DNA of 23,784 nucleotides, from NCBI GenBank assembly GCA_047636995.1, contig JBLIGQ010000044.1, positions 1 through 23,784 on the forward strand, given 5' to 3'. Origin of the DNA: JAQWQB01 sp047636995 (GTDB taxonomy: Bacteria > Bacteroidota > Bacteroidia > Flavobacteriales_D > Sanyastnellaceae). The translations under genes and the position numbers were made by a program. Positions 7,912 through 16,422 of this stretch are shown in pieces (within the stretch, counting starts at the first letter, position 1; every line of letters starts with the position of its first letter). Below the pieces are notes generated by a model. That model was not told where the DNA came from. It ran no database searches and was given only the letters and a program-made list of their open reading frames with translations.

Positions 7912-9522
7912 TTAAAAGTCTGAATGCGCCAGTTTCGCTTTTTCAAACGTTCCGTCTTTCAAGACCTCTATTGCTTTTTTGAAGGAAGGATTCAAGTCGT
8001 TAATTACCTGGTAAAAAACAGCGTAATCAAATAAGTTTCGTCCAACCAAAGCCTTTGTTCTAATTTTAACAGCGTTTTCTGAGGTTTCCCAGTCTTCTTT
8101 TACAAAAGGAATTTCTTCCTTTTCTGCATAAGCAATGAATTCCTGTACCATCTTCTCTGTCACGTCAAAGTTAGCAATGAAATCTTTTGAGGTCGAATAC
8201 GACTTGGTCAAACTCTTGCGATTTTGATCAACCCATTGAAGGATAAACTGGTTCATTGTTCCGGTACGAATCAAATCTGAAAAATAAGCTGAAGATTGTG
8301 TTGTATCAATGGATACGAATACATCTGGTAGAATTCCTCCTCCGCCATAAACGGTGCGCTTCTTAATGTTCGTCTTAAACTTGAGGGAGTCAGGAAACTC
8401 AATGCCATCCATGGATGTCAACTCACCGTTTTCTAGTCGCTCATACTTTTCATTGCGGTACGCCTCAACGCCATCATCATAAGGCTTCTGAATGCAACGT
8501 CCTGAGGGCGTGTAGTATTTCTGTACGGTCAAACGTACGAATGATCCGTCTGGTAACTGAACCGGACGTTGAACCAATCCTTTCCCGAAAGAACGGCGGC
8601 CAACAATCAAAGCACGGTCCCAGTCTTGAACGGCTCCTGTTACAATCTCGCTTGCACTTGCAGAGCCTTCATCAATAAGCACAACCAATCTGCCTTTCTC
8701 GAACATTCCTTCGCGGCTTGAGAAGGTTTCGTCTTTCGGAAAAGCCCGTCCTTCAGTATAAACTAGCAATTTGTTGTCAGAAAGGAATTCATCGGCCATG
8801 TCAATCGCTGTATTCAGCAATCCACCGCCATTTCCTTGAAGGTCAAGAACCAAACTGGTCATGCCTTCTGCTTTTAATTTTGTTAACCCTGCGCGAAGTT
8901 CACGCATGGTCGTCTTCGCAAATCGACTTACTTTGATGTAGCCAATTTCGTCATCAATCATGAAGCTCGCATCTACTGAATAGATTGGGATCTGATCACG
9001 AATGATCTCGTAGTCCAGCAGGTTTTTCGATTTCCCGCGCTTTACACCAACCACCACTTTCGTTCCTTTAGGACCTTTCAAGAGGCCCATCACGTCTGTG
9101 TTGGTGATGCCTATTCCTGCTGCTAGTTCTCCATCAACGGTCACAATCTTGTCACCAGATTGAAGACCTACCTTTTCTGATGGCCCGCCTGCAATCGTTG
9201 ATACAACGAAAATGGTGTCTTTCATGATGTTGAATTGAACGCCAATGCCATCGAACTTTCCGTTCAAAGGCTCATTCGCTGATTGAATGTCTTCTTTCGA
9301 AATGTAAACTGAGTGGGGATCCAACTCAAGTAACATGTTTGTTATGGCTACTTCAACAAGCTTTTCACTGTCCACAGAATCTACGTACATCTGCTCTATG
9401 TAGTAAAGCAGTGTGTTGAATTTCTCAACGGTTGCTGCAGTATTTGCTTTTTGGGCATTTGCTTGCGCGAACGATGCGCACAAGAAGGTTAATGCCAAAC
9501 CTCTAAAGAAAATATTTTTCAT
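7912..9522 (-). CDS. C-terminal processing peptidase, S41 family, with PDZ domain
   Basis: CtpA/Prc-type proteases trim or degrade envelope proteins from their C-termini. The start is set at ATG 9522, giving a signal peptide (MKNIFFRGLALTFLCASFAQANA); a TTG ten codons upstream is less convincing. In 536 residues there is an N-terminal helical region, a PDZ domain (about 92-163, with GGPSEKVGLQSGDKIVTVDG), and the protease core with LDLQGNGGGLL (227-236), DEGSASASE (284-292, nucleophile probably Ser289) and SFGKGLVQ (311-318, general base Lys314). The 25-residue Ser-Lys distance is the same as in plant/algal CtpA. The C-terminal region past about 430 is helical and family-typical of Bacteroidota members. 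It lies downstream of pbpC on the same strand, 188 nt away. Confidence 0.95.
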   Translation of the reverse strand: MKNIFFRGLALTFLCASFAQANAQKANTAATVEKFNTLLYYIEQMYVDSVDSEKLVEVAITNMLLELDPHSVYISKEDIQSANEPLNGKFDGIGVQFNIMKDTIFVVSTIAGGPSEKVGLQSGDKIVTVDGELAAGIGITNTDVMGLLKGPKGTKVVVGVKRGKSKNLLDYEIIRDQIPIYSVDASFMIDDEIGYIKVSRFAKTTMRELRAGLTKLKAEGMTSLVLDLQGNGGGLLNTAIDMADEFLSDNKLLVYTEGRAFPKDETFSSREGMFEKGRLVVLIDEGSASASEIVTGAVQDWDRALIVGRRSFGKGLVQRPVQLPDGSFVRLTVQKYYTPSGRCIQKPYDDGVEAYRNEKYERLENGELTSMDGIEFPDSLKFKTNIKKRTVYGGGGILPDVFVSIDTTQSSAYFSDLIRTGTMNQFILQWVDQNRKSLTKSYSTSKDFIANFDVTEKMVQEFIAYAEKEEIPFVKEDWETSENAVKIRTKALVGRNLFDYAVFYQVINDLNPSFKKAIEVLKDGTFEKAKLAHSDF

Positions 9523-9679
9523 TTCGTAAATTGCCTTTCCTAAATGGAACAAAAATCAGACCATGAAGGTAATCTATCCTTTAATACTCCTGCCAATAAA
9601 AAAGGTTAAGGTTATTTCTAATAACTCCGTTCCATTTATGAATACGCTTGAATTAGGGCGAAGAGAGCCCCGACTAAGC

Positions 9680-9730
9680 AGGTTCTTAAAAAGACCAAAA
9701 GTGGACAAGGTCAAAGTGCTCCAAGAACCT
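9680..9730 (-). terminator. Inverted repeats overlapping the pbpC stop, possible terminator
   Basis: AGGTTCTT (9680-9687) and AAGAACCT (9723-9730) are a perfect 8-bp inverted repeat. Nested inside, GACC and GGTC (9693-9696, 9709-9712) pair and on the minus strand are followed by TTTTT. The inner stem is only 4 bp, so as a terminator it is weak; the two stems may instead compete with each other. Confidence 0.3.
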
Positions 9731-12056
9731 TAAATGTGCACCGTTTGAAGTTGCCCAATTCATTCACTACAACTAACTCATGTTGACCCGGATCTACAAA
9801 GTATTCTAATTCATGAATGCCCTCAGTAGAGCCAATGAACTCATCATCTAAATGCCAATGCATCAAGTGGCCATCGCCATTGTTGACCACCTTCATTGCC
9901 AGGGGTTGTTGCCCTGTTTCTAGATCTTTTGGGAGATAGATGGTGCCACTTTCAATGGGGAAGAGAATAGCGAAGTCTACTTGAGATGAGGCGCCTGAAC
10001 ATCCTGGTTTCCAATTGGGTATGGGTCTGTGTTGTGGATTTGTTTTTTTGTAATACCAGGTCTGTAACGGGGGAAGTTCGAACCAATTCACCTTAAGGGG
10101 ATTAGGATCACAACCGCGGTTTACACGCAAGGTCTTTTCTGCATTGAGGAAGATGGATTGATGGTGCGGACAGCCTTCTGATTCAATGCATGTTTTGGAG
10201 ATGAGCACCGTGTCTCTGTCAGTGCAATGCCTGCCAGCTCTGAACCCGCTCTTCCTGCAAATGGCCGTAGGAATGAGTTCGTCTGCAGGGGTCTTAAACC
10301 AAGAAGTTGTGGGCAGTAAATCAAACAAGTCAAACAGAATTGGAGCTGCCGCTTGGGAGCCAATGACCCCCGGTCTTCCAACACCATCTGCGTTCCCAAC
10401 CCAGACAAGCACGACGTATTCTGGGGTGCAACCCACCGCCCATGCATCGCGAAAACCATAGCTTGTTCCTGTTTTCCATGCCACACGTCGTGAGGTGCTT
10501 AGTTGCTCCCAACCGGCCTCAGATGCCGGACGATTTACTTTATGCAAAGCTTCCATGGTGTGGAATAGCGCTCCTGCTGAAAAGGTCAGCGGTGTTTCCG
10601 ATACTTCAGAAAGGGTTGAAGCTTTCGGCTTTTTCGACGTTCCGAAGGTGCTATGGGTTTTTGCATACTTCCCGTTTTTGGCATAAAAAACATTCAAAGT
10701 CTGAGCCATTTCAGCATAGGCCGAAGCAAGTTGCATAGGTGTTACTTCTCCGCCGCCTAAAATAAGGGAGAGTCCGTAGTGGGAGGAAGGTTGGTTGAGG
10801 TTACGGAATCCGCAATCAAGCAGGCGTTCATGAAAAGGGGTCACGCCGAAAGTGCTCAGCATTTCTACCGCAGGAACATTCAATGACCTGGCCAATGCTT
10901 CATCTGCAGGAACAACCCCTCGGTAAGTCTTGTCGAAGTTTTTGGGTTGGAAGCCACCGTAATTGATAGGCACATCACGCAGCAGTTGCTTCGGGGTAAT
11001 GAGTCCGGCGTCTAGCATAGAAGCATAGAGAAATGGTTTTAAGGCGCTGCCCGGACTTCGGAGTGATTCCAAAATATCTACGTGATCTCCCATGCCTGGG
11101 GTGCCACAATTACCGATGTAAGAAATCACTTCTTGGTTTTTCACATCGATGATGAGCGCCGCCGCGTTGTGCACAAGGTTGGCAGCAAGGGCTTCGTGAT
11201 GGTACTGAACAACTTCCTCAGCGCGCTTTTGTAAACTTCCGTCAAGGGTAGACTTACTGCGCTTTCCATCATTGTTATCCATCTTATTCAAAAGGTGCAT
11301 GGCGAGTTGTGGCAGCGCCGAAGGTTTGTCAGGGAGCTCTTCTTCAATGCTGAGGTCGTATGTCATCTGGTCTAAAGCCCCTGCATCCAATAACTGCTTG
11401 AGTAGTCTATTTCGCTTTTCGCGAAGTGCATTGCGGTTCCTTCCTGGGTGAATTAAAGACGGAGCATTGGGCAAGACCGCTAGCATGGCTGCTTCGGCCC
11501 ATGAAAGTTCAAACGGGGAACGCTTGAAGTAACGCCATGAAGCCGCTTCCAATCCCACAACATTTCCGCCCATGGGCGCATGAGTGGCATACATCGCCAT
11601 GATTTCATCTTTAGAATATTTTGTTTCCAGACGCAGCGCGCGTAACATTTCCAATGCCTTTTCACTGTAGGTTCTGCGCGGATTGTCTCTGCTCATCCGA
11701 ATTACTTGCATGCTGATGGTACTGCCGCCACTGACCACATCTGAATGCTTAATGTTTTGGTAAAGCGCCCTGATAATACTAGGAACGTGCACGCCCAAAT
11801 GTGATTCAAAATGGTGGTCTTCGAACTGAATGATTGATGTTTTGAATCGAATAGGCACACTGTCTGGTGCAGCAAATCGCCACTGTCCGTCTGATGCAAT
11901 CCGTGCCGCCAGCAATTGTTCTTTCTGATCCAATAAAACCGGTGAGGTAGGCTTTGTGAATAAGGTCTTCGGCAAACAAAACCAAAACCAGATTAGGAGC
12001 AAAGCGCCGCCCCACCTGATGGTTTTCTTGAATGTTCGTCGGAATCCTAAATACAC
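9711..12056 (-). CDS. pbpC: Penicillin-binding protein 1C (bifunctional transglycosylase/transpeptidase)
   Basis: A peptidoglycan synthase anchored in the inner membrane by one helix (GGALLLIWFWFCLP, about 16-29). In order: the GT51 transglycosylase domain with FEDHHF (78-83, catalytic Glu79) and SGGSTISMQ (109-117); the transpeptidase domain with SPGSALKPF (Ser337, Lys340), SLN (391-393) and KTGTS (528-532), all three penicillin-binding motifs intact; and a C-terminal BiPBP_C beta domain (about 690-781). The 781-residue length fits PBP1C. The start is GTG at 12056, preceded by a purine-rich AGAGAGAG; there is no in-frame ATG. In proteobacteria pbpC sits with an alpha-2-macroglobulin gene; no such neighbour is here. 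A -7-like TATCTTTA lies upstream on the minus strand. Confidence 0.95.
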   Translation of the reverse strand: MYLGFRRTFKKTIRWGGALLLIWFWFCLPKTLFTKPTSPVLLDQKEQLLAARIASDGQWRFAAPDSVPIRFKTSIIQFEDHHFESHLGVHVPSIIRALYQNIKHSDVVSGGSTISMQVIRMSRDNPRRTYSEKALEMLRALRLETKYSKDEIMAMYATHAPMGGNVVGLEAASWRYFKRSPFELSWAEAAMLAVLPNAPSLIHPGRNRNALREKRNRLLKQLLDAGALDQMTYDLSIEEELPDKPSALPQLAMHLLNKMDNNDGKRSKSTLDGSLQKRAEEVVQYHHEALAANLVHNAAALIIDVKNQEVISYIGNCGTPGMGDHVDILESLRSPGSALKPFLYASMLDAGLITPKQLLRDVPINYGGFQPKNFDKTYRGVVPADEALARSLNVPAVEMLSTFGVTPFHERLLDCGFRNLNQPSSHYGLSLILGGGEVTPMQLASAYAEMAQTLNVFYAKNGKYAKTHSTFGTSKKPKASTLSEVSETPLTFSAGALFHTMEALHKVNRPASEAGWEQLSTSRRVAWKTGTSYGFRDAWAVGCTPEYVVLVWVGNADGVGRPGVIGSQAAAPILFDLFDLLPTTSWFKTPADELIPTAICRKSGFRAGRHCTDRDTVLISKTCIESEGCPHHQSIFLNAEKTLRVNRGCDPNPLKVNWFELPPLQTWYYKKTNPQHRPIPNWKPGCSGASSQVDFAILFPIESGTIYLPKDLETGQQPLAMKVVNNGDGHLMHWHLDDEFIGSTEGIHELEYFVDPGQHELVVVNELGNFKRCTFKVLGAL

Positions 12057-12300
12057 CTCTCTCTATTTTGAGTTAAAGATAATATGACCTTTGGATTAGT
12101 GAGTGATGAATGAGGAAACGCAGTGGTTTTTGCTTTAAAGGAGGCTTGCGAGAAGAACTTCTTTTCGTGCGGGCCTTTTATTGGCTGCTGACTAACGTCT
12201 GCCCCTGCTTTGGCGCAGGTGGAACCATTTTACATTACTTTACACTAAGTAACACGTCCGTCAAAAGCCCTCCATTAGCTTGCAGCCAAACATAAGAGAT

Positions 12301-13257
12301 ATGAAAAAGCACAATCTAATTTTCCTTGCTGCCGGTGCAATTTGCATTAGCCTTACCGCTTTCGGATTCATCAACATGAGTGATAATGCAGTTGAAGAAA
12401 AAGTAATATCTAAAGAGTGCACTGCCGCACCTATTGAACAAAGTCAAGTTGTTTCAGCATGCAAAAGCAGCGCAAAAGCCAGCAAAGGCGAAAGCAAAGA
12501 AGCTATAGCAGAGATCAAAAAGAAGGCGAAGGCCATTGCAACTGCTGAAAAGATAGGCCGTTTGGAAGACGACTTAACAGTTAGTTTAACACAAGGCATC
12601 TGGGGGCAGCCTTCAAATGTAGATTTTGAGTACAGAGTTTCTTCACGTTTCGTGTATTCAAAAGACAAGCATGAGCTCGTTGCAGCAAAATCAGTTACTG
12701 ATTTAATCGAGTTGCTCAGAATGCACCAGGTCCAAAACTTTTGGAACATTGAAATCAGCCAGTTCAGTGAGGATGGCAAAGAGGTATTCAAAGCGAAAGG
12801 AGAAGACGATATCCTGACTGAAGCGCAGAAGGAGTTGCTCACTTCTCTTGATTACACTTCAGACATTTTCATCAATGGAGATTACCTGCGCAAATATCAG
12901 AACGGAGTTTTTTCTGAAGACACTTTGGTATATCACCTTTCTATTTCACCCACCACTTGGGCCGCTTATTCTGATGGTGAGGAGGCCATGATTTCGTACC
13001 TAAAGGAAAATACGACGAATGAAGTTGCTGCTGTTCGTGCTAAAAAGCTCAAATCAGGGATGATTCAATTTGTGATTTCGAAAGAAGGAACGGTAGGTCA
13101 AGTAGGTATTCTTTCTACTTCGGGCTACGCGAAGATCGATAGTAAGTTTGTAACGCTCATTGAGCAAATGCCTGCGCAGTGGGTACCTGCCAAGAACGAA
13201 CTAGGCGAAAACGTAGAACAGAAGATGGTATTTTACTATGGAATGATGGGCTGCTAA
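12301..13257 (+). CDS. Exported protein with TonB-like C-terminal domain
   Basis: A 318-residue protein. The start is ATG 12301 (MKKHNLIFLAAGAICISLTAFGF), a signal peptide or N-terminal anchor; a TTG 21 nt upstream is not needed. After a Lys/Ala/Glu-rich linker (about 40-85) comes a middle region I do not recognise, containing EDDLTVSLTQGIWGQPSNVDFEY. The last 70 residues match the TonB C-terminal pattern: IQFVISKEGTVGQVGIL, SSG-like TSGYAKIDSKFVTLIEQMPAQWVPAKN, then a final strand QKMVFYY. Such domains also occur in proteins that are not energy transducers, and no ExbB/ExbD genes are nearby, so a transport role is not shown. The gene is divergent from pbpC across a 244-bp region. Confidence 0.72.
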   Translation: MKKHNLIFLAAGAICISLTAFGFINMSDNAVEEKVISKECTAAPIEQSQVVSACKSSAKASKGESKEAIAEIKKKAKAIATAEKIGRLEDDLTVSLTQGIWGQPSNVDFEYRVSSRFVYSKDKHELVAAKSVTDLIELLRMHQVQNFWNIEISQFSEDGKEVFKAKGEDDILTEAQKELLTSLDYTSDIFINGDYLRKYQNGVFSEDTLVYHLSISPTTWAAYSDGEEAMISYLKENTTNEVAAVRAKKLKSGMIQFVISKEGTVGQVGILSTSGYAKIDSKFVTLIEQMPAQWVPAKNELGENVEQKMVFYYGMMGC

Positions 13258-13491
13258 TAGTCAATAACTGCAATCTAAGCTCATCTGTTTTCAAAGTTGA
13301 TGTTGGTGATGACATCTGAGCTCCTCTCGGTATTTAGGCTTTCACTTTCACTAGCAAATCGAGCAGAGCAATGCTGAAGGAGAAGAACTTTATAAAGACC
13401 TTAAAGAATATCTGAGGTATTTGCACACAGCAGATGAAGGCAATCTGGCGACATCGTAAACAACTGTTAGTCGTAACCAAGAAAATATAAA

Positions 13492-14601
13492 ATGACCCTA
13501 CTACAGAACTATTCTCTCCTAATCTTACTAGCTCTTTTTGCTTCTTGTCGCATTGGCCAGAGCCAATCAACATCAGCAAGCGAAAATGAATCAGAATTAG
13601 ATGACAAAGAGCTATTTATAGACCATAGAATTGATCCCTCAGATCATTACGCAGGGGATGTAGTTACTTCTGGATTCTTAGACAAAGATGGAAATATGTG
13701 GTTTACCACTTTAACCGAAGGGGTTTATAAGTATGACGGCTCTACTTTTCTGAATATCACAACAAAAGAGGGGCTCTGCTCTAATAAAGTGAATGCGGTT
13801 ATAGAAGATTCTTCGGGGCTTTTGTGGTTTGCAACTTCAAAAGGATTGTGCAGTTATGATGGGGAGGTTTTTGCTCATTTCCCGCTTCCACAAGAACACA
13901 TTCCGAGTGCCTCTCCAGAAACGGGTTATCCAAGCAGAAAAACGGAGGAAGTGTTATCTCTAATTCAAGATATAAATGGTCATTTTTGGCTTGGAACAAT
14001 TTCAGGGGGTGCTTACGGTTTTGACGGAAAGACATTCACTTCCTTTTTGAAGTTTAAGGGGCGAATTCAACCAAGAGATAGTGTGTATAACAATTGCATT
14101 CAAAGTGTAGTTGAAGATAACTCTGGGAATATCTGGTTCACATCACAAACACATGGAGGCATAAGTAGGTATGACGGAAATGAATTTATCCATTTCACAA
14201 AGGAAGATGGACTTCCTGATGACATGATTTTTTCAAGTTTCAAAGATGTTGATGGACAGCTTTGGTTTGGTACTCTTGACGGAGGCTTGATTTCTTACAG
14301 TGAAGGCTTGTTTTCATACTTCAATGAGAATGATGGCCTAAACAACAATATGGTTTCCTGTTTCTATCAAGATAAATCAGGGAAACTATGGATAGGCAGT
14401 TTTAGAGGAAGCACCGTATCTTGGTTTGACCAGGGTGATTTCATGTCAGTTCCTTTTGATGAAGATCAAAAACTTGTTGAATTAAGGTTTATTTCTGAAG
14501 ATAAGGATGGAAATGTATGGTTCGGCGGCAGGTATGGTCTTTTGTATCGTTATGATGGCGAAAAATTAAAGGACTTTACCTCTATTAAGAGAACTCAATA
14601 A
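13492..14601 (+). CDS. Lipoprotein with seven Reg_prop (two-component regulator propeller) repeats
   Basis: The 369-residue product starts with a lipoprotein signal (LLILLALFASC, Cys19), so it is probably tethered to a membrane outside the cytoplasm. Seven Reg_prop-type repeats follow, each with a core like GNMWFTT..GVYKYDG: GNMWFTT, GLLWFAT, GHFWLGT, GNIWFTS, GQLWFGT, GKLWIGS, GNVWFGG. Seven is the number needed for one closed beta-propeller. In Bacteroidota such repeats usually form the paired periplasmic sensors of hybrid two-component systems, followed by a Y_Y_Y domain and a kinase; here the protein ends right after the seventh repeat. It is therefore a stand-alone propeller, with a binding or scaffold role only inferred. 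Confidence 0.85.
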   Translation: MTLLQNYSLLILLALFASCRIGQSQSTSASENESELDDKELFIDHRIDPSDHYAGDVVTSGFLDKDGNMWFTTLTEGVYKYDGSTFLNITTKEGLCSNKVNAVIEDSSGLLWFATSKGLCSYDGEVFAHFPLPQEHIPSASPETGYPSRKTEEVLSLIQDINGHFWLGTISGGAYGFDGKTFTSFLKFKGRIQPRDSVYNNCIQSVVEDNSGNIWFTSQTHGGISRYDGNEFIHFTKEDGLPDDMIFSSFKDVDGQLWFGTLDGGLISYSEGLFSYFNENDGLNNNMVSCFYQDKSGKLWIGSFRGSTVSWFDQGDFMSVPFDEDQKLVELRFISEDKDGNVWFGGRYGLLYRYDGEKLKDFTSIKRTQ

Positions 14602-14669
14602 AGAAGGCTGCAGCTAAGAATAAAATTGTTTTAATCGCTTCAATCCATAGGTGCCTTTTGCAGCCAGAA

Positions 14670-15581
14670 TCAATCCTTTGTGAAAGGAAGGCTGTAAAAC
14701 TTGTCCATCACAAATGAGTGAGGGATGGTGACGCAGGAAATGAGTATCAACAGGATGTAAGGAATCAGGTGGGTTTGCCCAAACTTGAATGCCACAAAGA
14801 CAATGAGTACTGTGCCCAAAATTGAAGCAATTGTCAAGGGTAAGAACAAGCGAATAAATTTCTTCAGTGTTTTAATCTGAAGGTGTTCTTTGCAGTATTC
14901 GAATTCTTGCATGATTGTTTTGCAAGAATGCAGCCACACAAAAAACAGTGAAAAAGCAATGAAGGCGGGGAAGAGAAAAATTGAAACCATGATGAGAAGC
15001 AAAATGTAGGCTTCTTTGAAAAAAGAATGAACTGACAATTTATTTAGATAGGAAATAACCAAAAGGGTGGTCATGTAAATAGACGCAGAGCTGATTAAGT
15101 AGATGGTTGAATGCTCAATCAAATGATTTAATATCGGAGGGAAATTGAAATAGGTCTCTTGTAATGTCAGTGATTCTTGTCCGTTGAAATGCAACAGAAG
15201 AAGAATTATTGTACTGCCCCAGCTTAAAAATAAAACCTTAGATAGCATTTTCGGTTTGAATTGATATTCTGTGAATTGCGATTGGCCAAAATGATAGGCC
15301 GAAACCACTAAGAATAACAAGAATGCCAAGTTGGGAAGGAGCAGCCAAATGATAGCAATCATAGCAATGATCAGCACGTATCTGAAGATGAAGCCAGAAT
15401 TAGATTTTCCCGGTTTCGCGCCGTATAAAATGTTATCAATTGCCCCATGCGCTATTCCCAGCGTCAAAATGCCCAGTGCGCAAACGGCATTGATGATTTG
15501 GTCCATTAATTCTGATTGTAGACTCAACAAGAATAATAACAGAAAGTTAGAGGCGATGTAAATGAATACGTTTGATTTCAT
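14670..15581 (-). CDS. blh: Beta-carotene 15,15'-dioxygenase, Brp/Blh family
   Basis: Blh cleaves beta-carotene with oxygen into two retinal molecules and supplies the chromophore of proteorhodopsin. The 303-residue integral membrane protein has about eight hydrophobic segments. Conserved histidines that would hold the iron are visible: His45 in LGIAHGAIDN, His97 in SAYHFGQSQF, His218 in FVWLHSC and His288 in TIPHSF. The ATG at 15581 lies 82 nt after the rhodopsin stop on the same strand, with a strong hairpin in the gap. It converges on the propeller lipoprotein gene. The carotenoid synthesis genes (crtE/B/I/Y) are not in this window, so beta-carotene must come from elsewhere in the genome. 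Confidence 0.93.
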   Translation of the reverse strand: MKSNVFIYIASNFLLLFLLSLQSELMDQIINAVCALGILTLGIAHGAIDNILYGAKPGKSNSGFIFRYVLIIAMIAIIWLLLPNLAFLLFLVVSAYHFGQSQFTEYQFKPKMLSKVLFLSWGSTIILLLLHFNGQESLTLQETYFNFPPILNHLIEHSTIYLISSASIYMTTLLVISYLNKLSVHSFFKEAYILLLIMVSIFLFPAFIAFSLFFVWLHSCKTIMQEFEYCKEHLQIKTLKKFIRLFLPLTIASILGTVLIVFVAFKFGQTHLIPYILLILISCVTIPHSFVMDKFYSLPFTKD

Positions 15582-15595
15582 CTTATAAAGTTTAA

Positions 15596-15632
15596 AAGGA
15601 GCAATGAAGTATCTGGTTCTTCATTGCTCCTT
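15596..15632 (-). terminator. Hairpin between proteorhodopsin and blh
   Basis: AAGGAGCAATGAAG (15596-15609) and CTTCATTGCTCCTT (15619-15632) are a perfect 14-bp inverted repeat with a 9-nt loop. On the minus strand TTTT then AAACTTT follow the stem. The fold ends 14 nt before the blh ATG and starts 31 nt after the opsin stop. It should terminate most opsin transcripts and let a fraction read into blh; it may also protect the opsin mRNA 3' end. Confidence 0.75.
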
Positions 15633-15663
15633 AAATTATAGGAAATCTATTCTCAGAAAGCGA

Positions 15664-16422
15664 TTAAGCCGTTTTGAGCGACTTTTTCGATTTGATCGTT
15701 TCTGATGTAGCAAGGCCATATACCACTAAACCAAATCCGATTTTGTTGATAGCATCAGCGATGTTGTAGAACAAATCAACGTTTGATGATTCCCATCCTA
15801 GGGTTGTGTTCAACCATCCGCCGTCCATACACATGTATCCGATAGGATAGATTGCCCATCCAACCAAGATGAACCATGCAAGAATGCGTACACTCTTTTG
15901 AATGGCCGGATTATTAGAGTTTTTCGCCAACTGGGCTACTTCTCCAATCCATGCGGTGTAAAGAATGTAGATGTATCCTAACGTAGATAATACACCATAA
16001 ATCACAGAGTGAGAAGTACTTCCGCCTTCAGGGTTGAATGCTTCTCCGATGTATCCAAACACCAGCATCCAAACAGAAGCTAATATCAGTTTCCACATGA
16101 GGCTTTTCTTTGCACCTGCTACCTTAGTAAGTAAGTAAAACTCAACACACATGAGCGGAACCGTTAGCGTCCAATCAATGTATCTCAGAGCGGTAGGGTT
16201 CTCGCCCGTTGCCAAATAGTAATCTCTCATGTAGTAGTAATGGAATGCAGCTATAAAGGTGATAAGTCCAGATATCAAAAGCGACAGTTTCCATTTGTCA
16301 TCTACGCGGGAGCGTTCAAAAAAGAAGAAAATAGATGCGGCCAACATGGCCATGTAACCGATGAAAAATGTAAAAGCCACCGGGTCATTTTTGGGAATTG
16401 TTAATATGTCTAAGACGTTCAT
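15664..16422 (-). CDS. Proteorhodopsin, green-type light-driven proton pump
   Basis: A seven-helix retinal protein that exports protons when lit. In the 252-residue sequence, helix C reads RYIDWTLTVPLMCVE: Asp83, Thr87 and Glu94 equal D97, T101 and E108 of reference proteorhodopsin, the D-T-E proton-pump triad (not NDQ sodium or NTQ chloride). His61 matches H75, the partner of the counterion. Met91 is at the tuning position 105; Leu or Met there goes with green absorption, Gln with blue. Lys227 in INKIGFG would bind retinal. It is followed by blh on the same strand. Upstream, in the opposite-strand reading, TAGTTATAATC lies about 20 nt before the ATG and may be the -10 region, with a CTTGTT element nearby, but the spacing is not convincing. 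Confidence 0.97.
   Translation of the reverse strand: MNVLDILTIPKNDPVAFTFFIGYMAMLAASIFFFFERSRVDDKWKLSLLISGLITFIAAFHYYYMRDYYLATGENPTALRYIDWTLTVPLMCVEFYLLTKVAGAKKSLMWKLILASVWMLVFGYIGEAFNPEGGSTSHSVIYGVLSTLGYIYILYTAWIGEVAQLAKNSNNPAIQKSVRILAWFILVGWAIYPIGYMCMDGGWLNTTLGWESSNVDLFYNIADAINKIGFGLVVYGLATSETIKSKKSLKTA

Noticed and set aside
10121..10738. Several open frames on both strands inside pbpC
   Set aside because: They are overlapping shadows of the pbpC coding sequence, which has all catalytic motifs in its own frame.
12110..12295. 61-codon frame between pbpC and the TonB-like gene
   Set aside because: No signal, no family resemblance, and it occupies the divergent promoter region; a 5-bp hairpin at 12204-12219 is too weak to call.
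13334..13579. 81-codon minus-strand frame before the propeller lipoprotein
   Set aside because: It overlaps the lipoprotein start and reads as a Cys/Phe-rich chance frame. The 234-bp gap 13258-13491 shows no other structure I can support.
14606..14665. GGCTGCA/TGCAGCC inverted repeat between the convergent lipoprotein and blh genes
   Set aside because: Seven base pairs across a 46-nt gap with no T-tract; not convincing as a terminator.
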